A stretch of 64,000 nucleotides of DNA from Chitinophagaceae bacterium (GCA_947447465.1 CANFKE010000007.1:51803-115802); one strand, 5' to 3'; counted from the stretch's first letter, positions 27,861 to 39,333 are shown. Made by a program: numbers and translations. The notes: a model not told the origin generated them from the sequence alone.

Positions 27861-30800
27861 ATGAAAAAACTGTACGCTCTCATTATTGTTTGTTTTTTTT
27901 GGTGTAATGTGATAATTGGCCAAATCACAGTCAATCAAAGTTTCGACTCATATGCACTGCCATCAGGATGGGCTAGGTCTATTGTTGGTGGTAGTTACAA
28001 TTGGGTATTCAGTGGAAATTTAACTAGTCCGACACCAGGGGCTCATACCGGGGCAAGCATGGCAGCCTATAATGCTTACAACGCAGCTTCTGGTAATGCT
28101 TCAATGCTCATTACTCCGGTTATAAATAATGTTGGGGTCCAATCAACTACTAACACTTTTTCATTTTGGGTTTACAGGGGTACGGGTGCTAATTTATCGG
28201 GCACTGACGTGATATTTGTATTGATCAATACGGCTCCAAATCAAACTGGAGCAGTGCAGTTAGGATATATTCCACGCAAATCAAACGTAGCTACATCAGG
28301 TACAACTTCCGGTAATTCTACCCCAGGAGGAAATTCATGGCAACAATACACATTTACAATACCTTCTTCTTATAATACATCTACAAACTATATTATTTTC
28401 CAGGCTCAGGCAGGTTCATTAGGGTATGACATATATCTCGATGATGTCTCCTACAAAGAGTATCCTCTTGTTGCTTCTGTGTCCTCTTTATCGTTCGGAA
28501 ATGTTTGTACCGGTACTTCATCTGCTGTTCAGTCGTTTGGTGTTTCTGCTGCAGCATCCACATACGGTGCCAATCTTACGCCATCAAGTGGTAATATTAC
28601 TGTAACTCCACCCACCGGTTATGAGGTCTCACTTACTGGAACAGGCGGTTGGAGCAGTTCTAGCGTACTAGTTCCCTACAGTGGTGGAGCATTATCATCA
28701 ACTAATGTTTATGTTCGCTTATCTCCATCATCTGTTGGTACCTATAATGGTAATATTACATTGTCGGGTGGTGGTGCGTCTTATGTCATTGCAGTAACAG
28801 GTTCGGCGCCATCACCGTCACTTTCTGTGACTCCCTCGGTCAATTTATCTACAGCAATAAGCACAACGTCATTGCCGCAGAATATTTCTTTATCGGGTAG
28901 CTGTCTTACCAACAATATTACGGTAACACCGCCGTCAGGTTTCTTTGGAGTATGGAATGGCAGCTCCTATGTTACTTCCGGTTTTACCATTACAGCAAGT
29001 GGCAACTATGGGCCGGCTTCAATACCAGTGGTCTTTAACGCTCCGGGATCGGCCGGAACCACAGGGCCTCAGAATATATCATTTGCCAGTACCGGTGCGA
29101 CTACTGTAAATACAGCAGCAACAGGTTACGCAACAAACCCCATTGCCGCCGGTACCTATACATACGGTACGGGGGGAACTTACCCTACATTGGCGGCTGC
29201 AATAACCGCATTGAACACAAATGGTATTTCAGGTGCGGTAAGTTTAAAATCTAATGTAAACGGCTGGACGGAAACTGCTCCTGCAGGTGGCTATAAATTG
29301 GGTAGTTCTATTCTCAACGGATATCTGGCTGGGGGGGCTCAGTTGGCAATTTTCGGCTATATCGGGGGTAGTAATACAACGATCACAGCTTTTACTCCCG
29401 GCACGGGAACGAGCGATTGTATTTTTAGTTTGAACGGATGTGATAATGTAACGATAAATGGAATCAACCTTCAGGAAAATGCTAGTAACGTCACTGCCAC
29501 AACACAAATGGAGTATGGATATGGTCTGTTTAATCTGAATAGCTCCGTGCCATATGATGGTTGCCAGAACGATCTTATCAAGAACTGTACGATAACACTC
29601 AATAAAACGAATACAAATATAAGCGCGGGAATCGGGTCGGCTCATATTACAAATGCAGGTACGGCTGTTACTCCATCTGCAATAGGGGATCTCCATAGTA
29701 GCAATCAATTCTATGCTAATACTATTTCTAATTGTGGTATACCAATAAATTTAGTTGGTTATGCCGCATCATCGCCCTATACCTTGTATGATCAGAATAA
29801 TGATGTTGGTGGCACATCTTTCTCTACAGGAAATACTTTCACAAATTGGGGGGCTACCGTTGCGGGATTTAATGGTTATGGTATAAATCTCCAAAATCAG
29901 AATAATGCCAACGCTTCATATAATTCAATGAACAATGCCAGTGGTGGCAGCAATAACATTAATTCGCTTTATGGCGTAAACTGCACCGGAACGAATTCAA
30001 CGTTCACTGTTAACAATAACACGATCATCCTGAATGAAACCAGCAATGCCACCAGCAATACAATAATAGCTATCAATGCTCCGTCTTCCGGATGTGCACT
30101 GGTGGCCAGCAGTAACACAATCACAATAAACCAGACAGCCGGAACTGGGGCTCCGTTAACAGGTGTCAATTTTGTGGGCGCAGGTCTTACATCTCAGTAT
30201 AATACTATGACAATAGTTCAGGCTGTGAGTGGAACACTTTCTAATGTGTATGGAGTATATAGTAATGGTACCGGGGTATCGCTGGTTTCAGGAAATGCGA
30301 TCACATTGAGCAATAATGCATCCGCTACCACAGCCCAGAATTCCGGAATTTTTGTGGCCTCCGGAAGCAGTTGTGCCATAGAGAGTAATACAATTATAGC
30401 TACATTAGTAACAAGCGGGTTATCAACAGGTATTTACAACGCAGTAGCATCGCCAACCCTTAAAATGAACTCCAATATTGTTAATTTCTCAAATTCCTCG
30501 GCCGCCAGCACAGTATATGGTATCAGGAATGTTGCCACTAACAATATACAACAGATGAATGGTAATACTATTACAATTTCTTCGCCATCCGCTACTTCAG
30601 GAAACAACTATGGAATATCAAATGCAGGTGGCGCATCAGCTAGTCTCGATTGTAATAACAATAACATCACCGTTACAGATTATGCGTCTTATGGTATCTA
30701 TAATGTTACAACAAACAATAGCCCGACAGGGAATTTTAATAATAATACAATAACCGTTGTGGGAACAACGGGTACAAACTATGGCATATATAATAACGGG

Positions 30801-33800
30801 CCATTCACAGCAGCAAACTTTGATTATAATACCATCAATGTGACTACTACAACTGGTCAGATATATGGAGTTTATGATAATCCGGTTTATGGTTTTGATG
30901 CGGTAAGTATCAGTAATAATGCTGTAAAGCTTACAGTAACTGCGGCAACTACCAATGGAGGGTTCTATATATATAACAGGCCTGCAGCAGCAGGAGGAAC
31001 GGCTACTCAAAGTAATATTAACTACAACACCTTTACATCTGGTGGGTTTAATAATAGCACAGGTACTTATACTTATGGCACCTTCCCTACTACAGGCGTT
31101 TTAGGGTTTATTCTCAATGGTACAACTAATCCTACTAATAATATTATCGGAAATGTTACATCCGGCAATATTGTAAAAGGTGGTAATGGTGGTAGCTTCT
31201 TCGGTATAATGAATCTCAGTACAGGCGTTAGCAATTTAAGTACCAACATAACTAACAATAACCTCAGTAACATTAATGTTGGCTCTGGTAATGCCTGTCT
31301 ATTCTATGGTATATATCATTTTGAGAGTAATGCAAGATTGGTCTATATAAACAACAATATACTCAATAACATAACGCTTGGTACGACCGCATCTGCCGGA
31401 ATAAATGCAGATTACTTTGCGGCAGGTTCTCAGTTCAATAATAACACGATCAGTAATGTATCCAGCGCAGGTGATTTTTACGGTATTGCCCTAACTTCGT
31501 ACACTTCATTAAGCACAGTAAGCGCGATTGCAGGTAATCCTGTGATCCAGAATAATACAATTACTACTCTTTCAACCTCTGGAGCTTCGTCAAATTTGTA
31601 TGGCATAAATGTCTTTAATTCAGCATCAACAAACTATTATATTTCAGGTAACTCTATTTCCGGATTAAGTTTATCAGGTACCACTGCGCCATCAGCCTAT
31701 GGGATTTGGTCAAATATAACCACTGCAAGTAGCACGGTCTCGGTATATGGTAATGCCATCAATAGTTTTTCAGCATCAGGTACAGGTAGCCCTTCATTGA
31801 ATGGTATATATGTAAGTAATGCTGCTGCTACTACAGTTCATAATATTTATAAGAACAACGTTAATAGCCTGTCTGCCGGTACAGCATCAGGTACTTCAAC
31901 TCAGGTATCCGGAATCAAGGTATTACCTGCTTTAGGAACTTATAATGTGTACAATAATTTTATTACAGGGTTTACTGCATCCTCCTCAACCAATCCTAAC
32001 TCGATCGTTGGCCTTTATGCAACATCTAACGGGATAACTCTCAATGCATATTTCAATACCATAGCTATGGGAGTTGGCGGGGCTATATCCGGAGGTACAA
32101 ATTTCGGTGCATCAGGTATCTTATTCCCCAATTTTACATCCTCTGTTTTTACACTAAATAATAATATTGTTTACATCAATGCCACTCCAAATGGTACCGG
32201 CATTGTTGCAGCATTACAGAGAAACTTCACAGGTACAGGTGGAACCCCTCCTTCCGCTTCATTTTTTAAGCCCAATAACAACATCTACTTTACTAATTCA
32301 GGTACTGCAAATTACATTTATGTGGATAAAGTAACAGGTGGCGCTGCCGGAACTCAGGTTAATGGTTATGCATTGAGTGGTGTTTCTATTGGAACTAATG
32401 ACGCATCATTTAATGCTTGTGGAAGTTCATACAAAGCATTTATGGCCGGCGGTAGGGAAACTGGTAGTTATACAGAAAATAATTTGAGTGCCAGCGGATT
32501 GGCTACAGGTACATACTGGCCAATGGGAGCGTCATTTGCTTACGGAAGTGGCGTATCGATTGCCACTCCCGCTATTACAACAGATTGGAATGGTGCTACC
32601 ATTATGTCGCCTCCAAGTATCGGTGCACTTAATTTTACTGGTACTGCTCCGTCATCAGGTGCTGCGCCAAGTATCACTTATTCAGCTATTCCGGCAACAA
32701 GTTATTGTATCGCATCTCCTCCTGTTCTCTCTGCAACAATTACCAGTGGTGCGGGTATTAATACCACTGTTGGTACAAAGCCTCGACTTTACTTCAAGAA
32801 ATCTACAGAAACAGACGTATTTGGAGGAGGAAATACTAGCGCAACAAATGGTTGGAAATATGTGGAGGCGTCCAATTCATCCTCGCCGTTTACTTTTCAA
32901 CCGAATTATAGTTTATTGACAGGCGGTTCTGCCGCTGTTGGCGACGTGATACAATACTTTGTAGTGGCACAGGATAACAGTGTATCTGCACTAGTTGGTA
33001 AAAACCAGGTAGGGTTTGCTGCCGGTTATTGTGCCGCAAGTGTGAATATCACTTCAGGAGGTGCGCCTACTACAGGCACACCTGCATTGAATACTTATAC
33101 TATAACAGCGGTTCCTTCCTTTACAGCTTCTTCATTACCTACGTCTTTTTGTGGTATCGGCAACCCTGCTATTTTGTCTGTTAGTCCGTCACCAAGTGAC
33201 CTTGCTATACAATGGCAACAAAATATAGGTGCCGGGTTCTCCTCAATAAGTGGTGCCACTTCAAACAACTATAGTGCAACACCGCCTGCGCCAATTACTG
33301 CGCCAGGAGCTGCGAACAATCTTACCTACAAGGCTTTGCTTATATGCAATGGATCTACCGTGGCTACATCTTCAACAGCTACGGCAAGTGAGTACTATCC
33401 TCAGGTACTGACTACTACGCCGGCAGCAAGGTGCGGTACCGGAACTGTGACTCTTGGTGCAACAGGCTCTGCAGGTAGTACTCTTAATTGGTATGCCGTA
33501 CCTACCGGCGGAAGCCCTATAGGTACCGGGACATCTTTTGTTACGCCAACTATTTCTACAACAACAAACTATTATGTTGAAGATGTATTTGGTAATTATG
33601 GTAACCCACAGACAGTTGGTGCCGCCTATTCACCTGCTTTTGTTTCATCATCTGCAGGAGCATATAATAGTTTTGGAATAAATTTTACCGTAAATAACTA
33701 CTCCACTATTCAGTCTGTCGATATTTATTGTAATACAGGCGGAATAGGAACAAGCTTCAGTATATGGGTGTACAATTCAACGGGAACTGCGGTTGTAGCG

Positions 33801-36800
33801 TCTTATTCCGGTACAACAACCGCTGCAGCGGGTAGTGTCAATACTGTACCAGTCAATTTCTCTCTTCCGCCGGGAAATTATCAGATGGTATTTGGTTCTG
33901 TTGCTTCAGGCTTCATTATTAATGGATCATCTTCATTCCCTTATACTACCAATTACAATACCATTACGCTTACCAGCAGTACATTTTATCCATATTATTG
34001 TTTCTTCTACAATTGGAAGGTAGTTGCAGGATGCGGATCATCAGCTATAACAGGTTCTCGTTCTGTAGTAACGGCTACTGTAAATCCATTACCAGGTGCA
34101 GGCTCGGTTGTAGCAACACCGGGTACTATTTGTGCAGGTAGTTCTACTGTTCTGTCTGCTACAGGAGTAACTCCTTCTCCTTCAGGTGCAGTACTGTCGT
34201 CTTATAAGTGGGATGGACCTAGTGGATACACTAGCGGAACAATAAGTTCAACTACGGTAAATACAGTATCCGTTACGCCGGCATCAAGCAATTACTACAC
34301 CCTGACAGTAAATTATCCTGGTACCGGATGCTCCAATTCGGCTCAGGGGTATGTTACTGTTAACCCGGTTACCACTCCAACCATTACTACAAGCTCTTCA
34401 TTTAGCGCTTGTGTGGGAGGTGTAACAACATTAAGCATGACTCCAACGTCCACAGGAGGAACATGGTCTGTAACATCCGGAACAGGTTCAGTAAGTACTG
34501 TTTCAGGATCCAGTTCTCTGGATGTTACCGGTGTTCATTCCGGTACCGTTTCAGTAACCTACACTAATTCCTGTGGTACGCCTTCTGCTCCGATAGTATT
34601 TACAGTTAGCCCAACCCCTACAGCAGTAACCGGACCATCTACTGTTTGTTATAGTTCTACCGCCACTATAACTTATACCGCCACTGTAGATGGGACAGGC
34701 TCGGGTAGTTGGAGTAGTAGCAATAGTGGGGTAGCTGGTATAGGTAGTTCTACCGGCGTTTTGGGCTCTTCGCTAAATCCCGGAACCACATTCATAAGGT
34801 ACACGATAGGTACATGTCAGGCCAGCCAATTGTTGACTATTGGTACTACCGGACCTTCTGCAATTGTACCATCCTCACCTACAACTATATCACTTTGTGT
34901 TGGTGCTACACAATCTCTTTCAGATGCTACTGCCGGAGGAACATGGACTTCCAGTGACCCTACGGTAGCTACTGTTAGTGCGACTGGTCTTGTTACAGCA
35001 TTGTCGGGTAGCGCTACTCCGGTTACAATCACTTACTCAACAGGTTGTTCTCCCGATGCTACGAAATCAATAATTGTCTCAGGTTCTTCCATCTCATTAA
35101 CTACTAATGGTCCATTATGTACTGGTAATACTGCAACTTTAACCGCAACATTTCCTTCAGCTACAGGCACCTATACATGGAGCGGCCCTAATGGATTTTC
35201 TGTAGCAAGCACACCATTTACCGGTGTTAGCAGTATCAGTACAAATATATCAGGTGTTACATTAAATGCATCAGGTACATACTCGTTTGCTTCAACCGTT
35301 AGCGGATGTACTAGTTCTGCTACCGCATTTCTTTCTGTAGGACAAACACCTACTGTAACTACAGTATCTGCTTCTCCTTCAACTATTTGCTCAGGTGGTA
35401 TCGCTGGTCTTTCTACATCCTCGCCAACTCCTACTGCTTACACCGTATATGCAATACCTTATGCTCCTATTTCTTTCACAACTTCAGGTACCATAAATAG
35501 TGCTTCATCATGGAATACAAGTAGTAACTATGATGATGGTTCTGTCAGTGTTTCATTACCATTCTCCTTTAATTTTTTTGGTACTAACTATACTACTGTA
35601 AATGTAAATGCTAATGGATATGTGAATTTCGGAACAATGATCACTTCCGCAAATAGCAGCCCGCTCAGCTTGCCTACAGCCAGTGCTCCGAGAGGATTAG
35701 TGTCTTTGTTCTGGCATGATATGAATGTAGGTACCGGTAACATTACTTATGGTACATCAGGTACTGCTCCTAACCGTAAGTTTGTTATTAGTTATAATGC
35801 TGTGCCTGATGCTATAGGTGCCAATACCGGCCAGATCGTATTTAGTGAGGGAACAAACAATATTGACCTCTATATTCTTAAAACGGGAACTACTTCAGCA
35901 AAAACTTGTGGCATACAGAATATTGCCGGCACCTCAGCGTTAACACCGCCGGGAAGGAATAATACTTCTTATTCTGTAGCTGCCTCGGGTGAAGGATGGA
36001 GATTTGCTACACCAAGTTATGTTTATGCATGGAGTCCTTCTGCTACATTGAACAGTAGTACTTCTTCTTCTCCGGTTTCAACCGGGCTTACCTCAAGTCA
36101 GGTATTCTCGGTAACTGTAGCGGATCAGTATAGTAGTTGTTCAGGAGTGGTCGGTACTACTACAGTAACGGTCATGCCAAATCCTACTGTAAGTTCTGTA
36201 ACAGCATCTGCATCTGATCTTTGCTCAGGAGGTCCGCTTACGCTTACCGCAGGTTCTGTATCAGGTGGTTATGGCTCATTTGTGTCCTATGTATGGAGTG
36301 GCCCCGGCGGTTATTCTAACACAGTTACTTCTGTTGGAACAACTACAGTATCTGTTGCGCCTACCGTAACAGGTGCTTACAGTGTGGTTGTCAATTATTC
36401 TGGTAGTGGCTGCTCGGGAGTTGTTCCCGCAGTTTCTTCCGCTGTCAACGTATATGCTCAACCGGCTATCACTTCGATCACACCATCTTTATCAAGTCTG
36501 TGTTCAGGTGACGGATTTACAATTACATCCTCCTCAACAGGTGGCTTGGGTACTGCAACTTATACCTGGAGTGGAGCTGCTATCACTACTACTACGGGTG
36601 CTACTGGCATATCACCTCTATTTGCGCCAACACTAACAGGAGCCAATGTTTATTCTCTGGCATTACACTATGATGGAATTGGATGTAATGACGCTCATAC
36701 TACAACTACAGTCACCACCAATGTGGTGCCTTCTGCTGCGGTAAGCGCTGCTATGCCAAATATTTGCCAGCCAACAACATCAGCATCCATAGGGTTGAGT

Positions 36801-39215
36801 AGTATTGTAGGTGCACCTACTTCTTATAGTGTTGTATGGAACTCTGTAGCTTTAAGTGACGGTGGTTTCAGTAACATTAGCGGTGCAACTTTGTCTGGTT
36901 CATCAGTTACCATCAATTACAATCCATCGGGTGGTGCCGGTTCTTTTGATGGTACACTTACTTTGTCGAACGGGTCATGTGTAAGTTCACCATATCCTGT
37001 TCATACCATTGTACATGCGCAGCCATTGGTTAATGTTACGGCTGTAAATACACCATGTGTGGGTTATGCGGGTAGTATTGATTTTACAGGCACTGATAGC
37101 GCAACTGTGGCTTATTCAGTAGATGGTGCTGCAACCAATTATTTCACTTTCTCAGGTACCACACGTAACCTCAGTACAGGTGCTATAACTGTGCCACATA
37201 CTTATGTCATCATTGATGCGCATAATATAGTATGCACCACTTACTATAGTACACCTATTACCATAACACCAACACCAATGGCTTGGGTGGGTGGTACTTC
37301 CGGACATGAAACAGAATGGAACAAGACCACCAACTGGACTTGCGGTTTTGTACCAACAGTATCAGACGATGTACAAATTGGCGCATCATCATTCGATCCT
37401 GTTATCCCGTCATCATTCACCGCTTCAACTAAAAATCTCACAATTAGTACCGGTGGTGTTCTGAATATTGACGCCGGTGGAAAGGTCAATGTAAAGGGAG
37501 CGTTCAATAATAGTAATGACATTGTAGGCGATGGTAAAGTAGTACTGAATGGTACTGCTAATCAAAATGTTACAGGCGTAGGCACAACAAACAATCTTGA
37601 ATTAGATAACAGTAATGGCGCTACTATCAATACAGGCTCACGCCTGATCATTGGAAATACCATTACCATAACTTCAGGTACATTGACCACTAACGATAGT
37701 CTGGAGTTAGCCTCTACCGATACATTCTCCACTGCCCGTATTGCCGCCTTGCCATCATCGGGTGCAGCTATATCGGGTAAAGTGAAAATGGACCAGTATG
37801 TAATGGGAGGCTATCGCAGGTACCGTTTTGTAGCACATCCGTTCAGTGATATCATATCATTAAGCCAGTTACAAAACTATATTGACATAACAGGTCCCGG
37901 TGGTTCAACCAATGGATTCAGATCTACGGGTTCCAATGCGCCTTCAGCTTTCAGGTTAGATCCATATACAAGTAATTCGTCGATAGGTTACGATCCGGGA
38001 TGGAAGCCATTTACCAAGATCAACAACAGTGCTGCGGATTCTAATAAGGTACATCCCGGTCAGGGTATCCGTCTGTTCTTCAGAGGTGCTAAGGGCGAAG
38101 GCTTAGGTTATGGCGCACTGGGCGGTGGTTATACTCCTTCTTCAGTAGTCTTTAAGATGATGGGTAATGTCAATCAGGGTAATGTATCTGTTGCTCTTCA
38201 ACAAGGTTCAGATACTGCACACCAAAGCTTTAACATGGTAGGTAATCCTTATCCTTCACCTGTGGATATGGGTAAGGTCATCTGGCGCGCACGTGAGGCG
38301 GGTCGAGTTACAGGTGCAGCCTTCTACATCTTTGACCCTGCTATAGGTGCCGGTGGTAACTTTGTTACTGTTGGTCTGGGTGCACCTGCTGCATCAGGCG
38401 GATCTGCTGTGTCTTATTATGTACAGGCCAATACCTGTATTCAGGTACGTGCAGCAAGCGATGGTGCATTGATAGACTTTACCGAGGCCGATAAGTCTGC
38501 CAATACATCCAACTACCTGTACAAGGCGCCTGTTGACTATACCACATTGGCAGTGTACGATGAAAAGTATCATGTGTGGGATAGGTTGCAATTCGATTTC
38601 AACGATAAGGCTACAGACAAAGAGGATAGGTTGCATGATGCGGCTAAGCCAATGGGCATAGCCGACTTCAACTTCTACAGTACCTCTGCCGATGACCGAA
38701 AACTGGCAATAGATAGTCGTCCGTTTGCCGCAGAAAAGGTGATACCATTGGGCGTATCAAGTGGTTATCAGCAAAACTTCATTATCCGTGCAGATAATAT
38801 AGCTGTTCCGGCAGGAGGTAAGTTGGTATTGCATGATAAGTTACTCGGCAAGTATGTAGAATTGAACGCCGGCACTGAATATCCATTTACTATAGGTAAG
38901 GATAAAACTACACAGGGTGATCGTTTTGAACTGGCAATGAAGTCTTCTACACTTGCTGTAGTAAAGCCACTTGCGGTCAGCATGACACCAAACCCTGCCA
39001 CCGATGATGTGAAGATCAGCTTTACATCGGGCAAGAAGGAGCAGGTGAGTGTGCGTGTCATAGATATCAGCGGAGTAAGCATCTACAATAAGGATCTGGG
39101 CGAGCATCAGAATGGTACTATCAGCGTGCCTCTGAGCACATTTGCAGCGAGTATCTACATGGTAGAGCTGACTCAGGGCGACCAAAAGGTTACTCAACGG
39201 TTGGTGAAAGAATAA
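27861..39215 (+). CDS. Giant (3784-residue) secreted cell-surface protein with beta-helix, Ig-like domains and T9SS sorting domain
   Basis: After a signal peptide (1-21) come a choice-of-anchor/cleaved-adhesin jelly roll (about 22-200, FDSYALPSGW...), two related Ig-like units (about 203-420, LSFGNVCTG...), a right-handed beta-helix region of roughly 1000 residues (430-1450) with Asn-rich turns such as YGIYNNNTIT, and from about 1750 to 3130 a row of Ig-like domains of the CHU type. Two of these appear split by other domains: one near 1890-2060 and one by a nidogen-like segment near 2530-2715 (VNVNANGYVNFGTMI). A WVGGTSGHETEWNKTTNWTCGFVP segment and a C-terminal globular region follow, ending in a T9SS type A domain (MTPNPATDDVKISF...ASIYMVELTQ). 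Adhesion or matrix function is inferred; no enzyme motif was seen. Confidence 0.92.
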   Translation: MKKLYALIIVCFFWCNVIIGQITVNQSFDSYALPSGWARSIVGGSYNWVFSGNLTSPTPGAHTGASMAAYNAYNAASGNASMLITPVINNVGVQSTTNTFSFWVYRGTGANLSGTDVIFVLINTAPNQTGAVQLGYIPRKSNVATSGTTSGNSTPGGNSWQQYTFTIPSSYNTSTNYIIFQAQAGSLGYDIYLDDVSYKEYPLVASVSSLSFGNVCTGTSSAVQSFGVSAAASTYGANLTPSSGNITVTPPTGYEVSLTGTGGWSSSSVLVPYSGGALSSTNVYVRLSPSSVGTYNGNITLSGGGASYVIAVTGSAPSPSLSVTPSVNLSTAISTTSLPQNISLSGSCLTNNITVTPPSGFFGVWNGSSYVTSGFTITASGNYGPASIPVVFNAPGSAGTTGPQNISFASTGATTVNTAATGYATNPIAAGTYTYGTGGTYPTLAAAITALNTNGISGAVSLKSNVNGWTETAPAGGYKLGSSILNGYLAGGAQLAIFGYIGGSNTTITAFTPGTGTSDCIFSLNGCDNVTINGINLQENASNVTATTQMEYGYGLFNLNSSVPYDGCQNDLIKNCTITLNKTNTNISAGIGSAHITNAGTAVTPSAIGDLHSSNQFYANTISNCGIPINLVGYAASSPYTLYDQNNDVGGTSFSTGNTFTNWGATVAGFNGYGINLQNQNNANASYNSMNNASGGSNNINSLYGVNCTGTNSTFTVNNNTIILNETSNATSNTIIAINAPSSGCALVASSNTITINQTAGTGAPLTGVNFVGAGLTSQYNTMTIVQAVSGTLSNVYGVYSNGTGVSLVSGNAITLSNNASATTAQNSGIFVASGSSCAIESNTIIATLVTSGLSTGIYNAVASPTLKMNSNIVNFSNSSAASTVYGIRNVATNNIQQMNGNTITISSPSATSGNNYGISNAGGASASLDCNNNNITVTDYASYGIYNVTTNNSPTGNFNNNTITVVGTTGTNYGIYNNGPFTAANFDYNTINVTTTTGQIYGVYDNPVYGFDAVSISNNAVKLTVTAATTNGGFYIYNRPAAAGGTATQSNINYNTFTSGGFNNSTGTYTYGTFPTTGVLGFILNGTTNPTNNIIGNVTSGNIVKGGNGGSFFGIMNLSTGVSNLSTNITNNNLSNINVGSGNACLFYGIYHFESNARLVYINNNILNNITLGTTASAGINADYFAAGSQFNNNTISNVSSAGDFYGIALTSYTSLSTVSAIAGNPVIQNNTITTLSTSGASSNLYGINVFNSASTNYYISGNSISGLSLSGTTAPSAYGIWSNITTASSTVSVYGNAINSFSASGTGSPSLNGIYVSNAAATTVHNIYKNNVNSLSAGTASGTSTQVSGIKVLPALGTYNVYNNFITGFTASSSTNPNSIVGLYATSNGITLNAYFNTIAMGVGGAISGGTNFGASGILFPNFTSSVFTLNNNIVYINATPNGTGIVAALQRNFTGTGGTPPSASFFKPNNNIYFTNSGTANYIYVDKVTGGAAGTQVNGYALSGVSIGTNDASFNACGSSYKAFMAGGRETGSYTENNLSASGLATGTYWPMGASFAYGSGVSIATPAITTDWNGATIMSPPSIGALNFTGTAPSSGAAPSITYSAIPATSYCIASPPVLSATITSGAGINTTVGTKPRLYFKKSTETDVFGGGNTSATNGWKYVEASNSSSPFTFQPNYSLLTGGSAAVGDVIQYFVVAQDNSVSALVGKNQVGFAAGYCAASVNITSGGAPTTGTPALNTYTITAVPSFTASSLPTSFCGIGNPAILSVSPSPSDLAIQWQQNIGAGFSSISGATSNNYSATPPAPITAPGAANNLTYKALLICNGSTVATSSTATASEYYPQVLTTTPAARCGTGTVTLGATGSAGSTLNWYAVPTGGSPIGTGTSFVTPTISTTTNYYVEDVFGNYGNPQTVGAAYSPAFVSSSAGAYNSFGINFTVNNYSTIQSVDIYCNTGGIGTSFSIWVYNSTGTAVVASYSGTTTAAAGSVNTVPVNFSLPPGNYQMVFGSVASGFIINGSSSFPYTTNYNTITLTSSTFYPYYCFFYNWKVVAGCGSSAITGSRSVVTATVNPLPGAGSVVATPGTICAGSSTVLSATGVTPSPSGAVLSSYKWDGPSGYTSGTISSTTVNTVSVTPASSNYYTLTVNYPGTGCSNSAQGYVTVNPVTTPTITTSSSFSACVGGVTTLSMTPTSTGGTWSVTSGTGSVSTVSGSSSLDVTGVHSGTVSVTYTNSCGTPSAPIVFTVSPTPTAVTGPSTVCYSSTATITYTATVDGTGSGSWSSSNSGVAGIGSSTGVLGSSLNPGTTFIRYTIGTCQASQLLTIGTTGPSAIVPSSPTTISLCVGATQSLSDATAGGTWTSSDPTVATVSATGLVTALSGSATPVTITYSTGCSPDATKSIIVSGSSISLTTNGPLCTGNTATLTATFPSATGTYTWSGPNGFSVASTPFTGVSSISTNISGVTLNASGTYSFASTVSGCTSSATAFLSVGQTPTVTTVSASPSTICSGGIAGLSTSSPTPTAYTVYAIPYAPISFTTSGTINSASSWNTSSNYDDGSVSVSLPFSFNFFGTNYTTVNVNANGYVNFGTMITSANSSPLSLPTASAPRGLVSLFWHDMNVGTGNITYGTSGTAPNRKFVISYNAVPDAIGANTGQIVFSEGTNNIDLYILKTGTTSAKTCGIQNIAGTSALTPPGRNNTSYSVAASGEGWRFATPSYVYAWSPSATLNSSTSSSPVSTGLTSSQVFSVTVADQYSSCSGVVGTTTVTVMPNPTVSSVTASASDLCSGGPLTLTAGSVSGGYGSFVSYVWSGPGGYSNTVTSVGTTTVSVAPTVTGAYSVVVNYSGSGCSGVVPAVSSAVNVYAQPAITSITPSLSSLCSGDGFTITSSSTGGLGTATYTWSGAAITTTTGATGISPLFAPTLTGANVYSLALHYDGIGCNDAHTTTTVTTNVVPSAAVSAAMPNICQPTTSASIGLSSIVGAPTSYSVVWNSVALSDGGFSNISGATLSGSSVTINYNPSGGAGSFDGTLTLSNGSCVSSPYPVHTIVHAQPLVNVTAVNTPCVGYAGSIDFTGTDSATVAYSVDGAATNYFTFSGTTRNLSTGAITVPHTYVIIDAHNIVCTTYYSTPITITPTPMAWVGGTSGHETEWNKTTNWTCGFVPTVSDDVQIGASSFDPVIPSSFTASTKNLTISTGGVLNIDAGGKVNVKGAFNNSNDIVGDGKVVLNGTANQNVTGVGTTNNLELDNSNGATINTGSRLIIGNTITITSGTLTTNDSLELASTDTFSTARIAALPSSGAAISGKVKMDQYVMGGYRRYRFVAHPFSDIISLSQLQNYIDITGPGGSTNGFRSTGSNAPSAFRLDPYTSNSSIGYDPGWKPFTKINNSAADSNKVHPGQGIRLFFRGAKGEGLGYGALGGGYTPSSVVFKMMGNVNQGNVSVALQQGSDTAHQSFNMVGNPYPSPVDMGKVIWRAREAGRVTGAAFYIFDPAIGAGGNFVTVGLGAPAASGGSAVSYYVQANTCIQVRAASDGALIDFTEADKSANTSNYLYKAPVDYTTLAVYDEKYHVWDRLQFDFNDKATDKEDRLHDAAKPMGIADFNFYSTSADDRKLAIDSRPFAAEKVIPLGVSSGYQQNFIIRADNIAVPAGGKLVLHDKLLGKYVELNAGTEYPFTIGKDKTTQGDRFELAMKSSTLAVVKPLAVSMTPNPATDDVKISFTSGKKEQVSVRVIDISGVSIYNKDLGEHQNGTISVPLSTFAASIYMVELTQGDQKVTQRLVKE

Positions 39216-39233
39216 TTGGAGCAGCTTATATAG

Positions 39234-39272
39234 AACGGGTCAACTCTTAAAATGAGATGACCCGTTTTTTGT
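39234..39272 (+). terminator. Terminator after the giant gene
   Basis: AACGGGTCA...TGACCCGTT with an inner CTC/GAG pairing, followed by a run of six T. Confidence 0.85.
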
Positions 39273-39325
39273 TTCATATCTCCTGCTTATAATGAGGGTA
39301 TGTATGGTTTTCTCTCTTTATAACT

Positions 39326-39333
39326 TAACTTTG
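39326..39333 (+). promoter_or_regulatory. -7 promoter element for miaB
   Basis: TAACTTTG is an exact TAnnTTTG located 24 bases before the ATG, downstream of the preceding terminator. Confidence 0.55.

Noticed and set aside
35440-36010. A separate gene inside the giant ORF for the nidogen-like segment
   Set aside because: The reading frame is continuous through it, and Ig-like sequence resumes on both sides.
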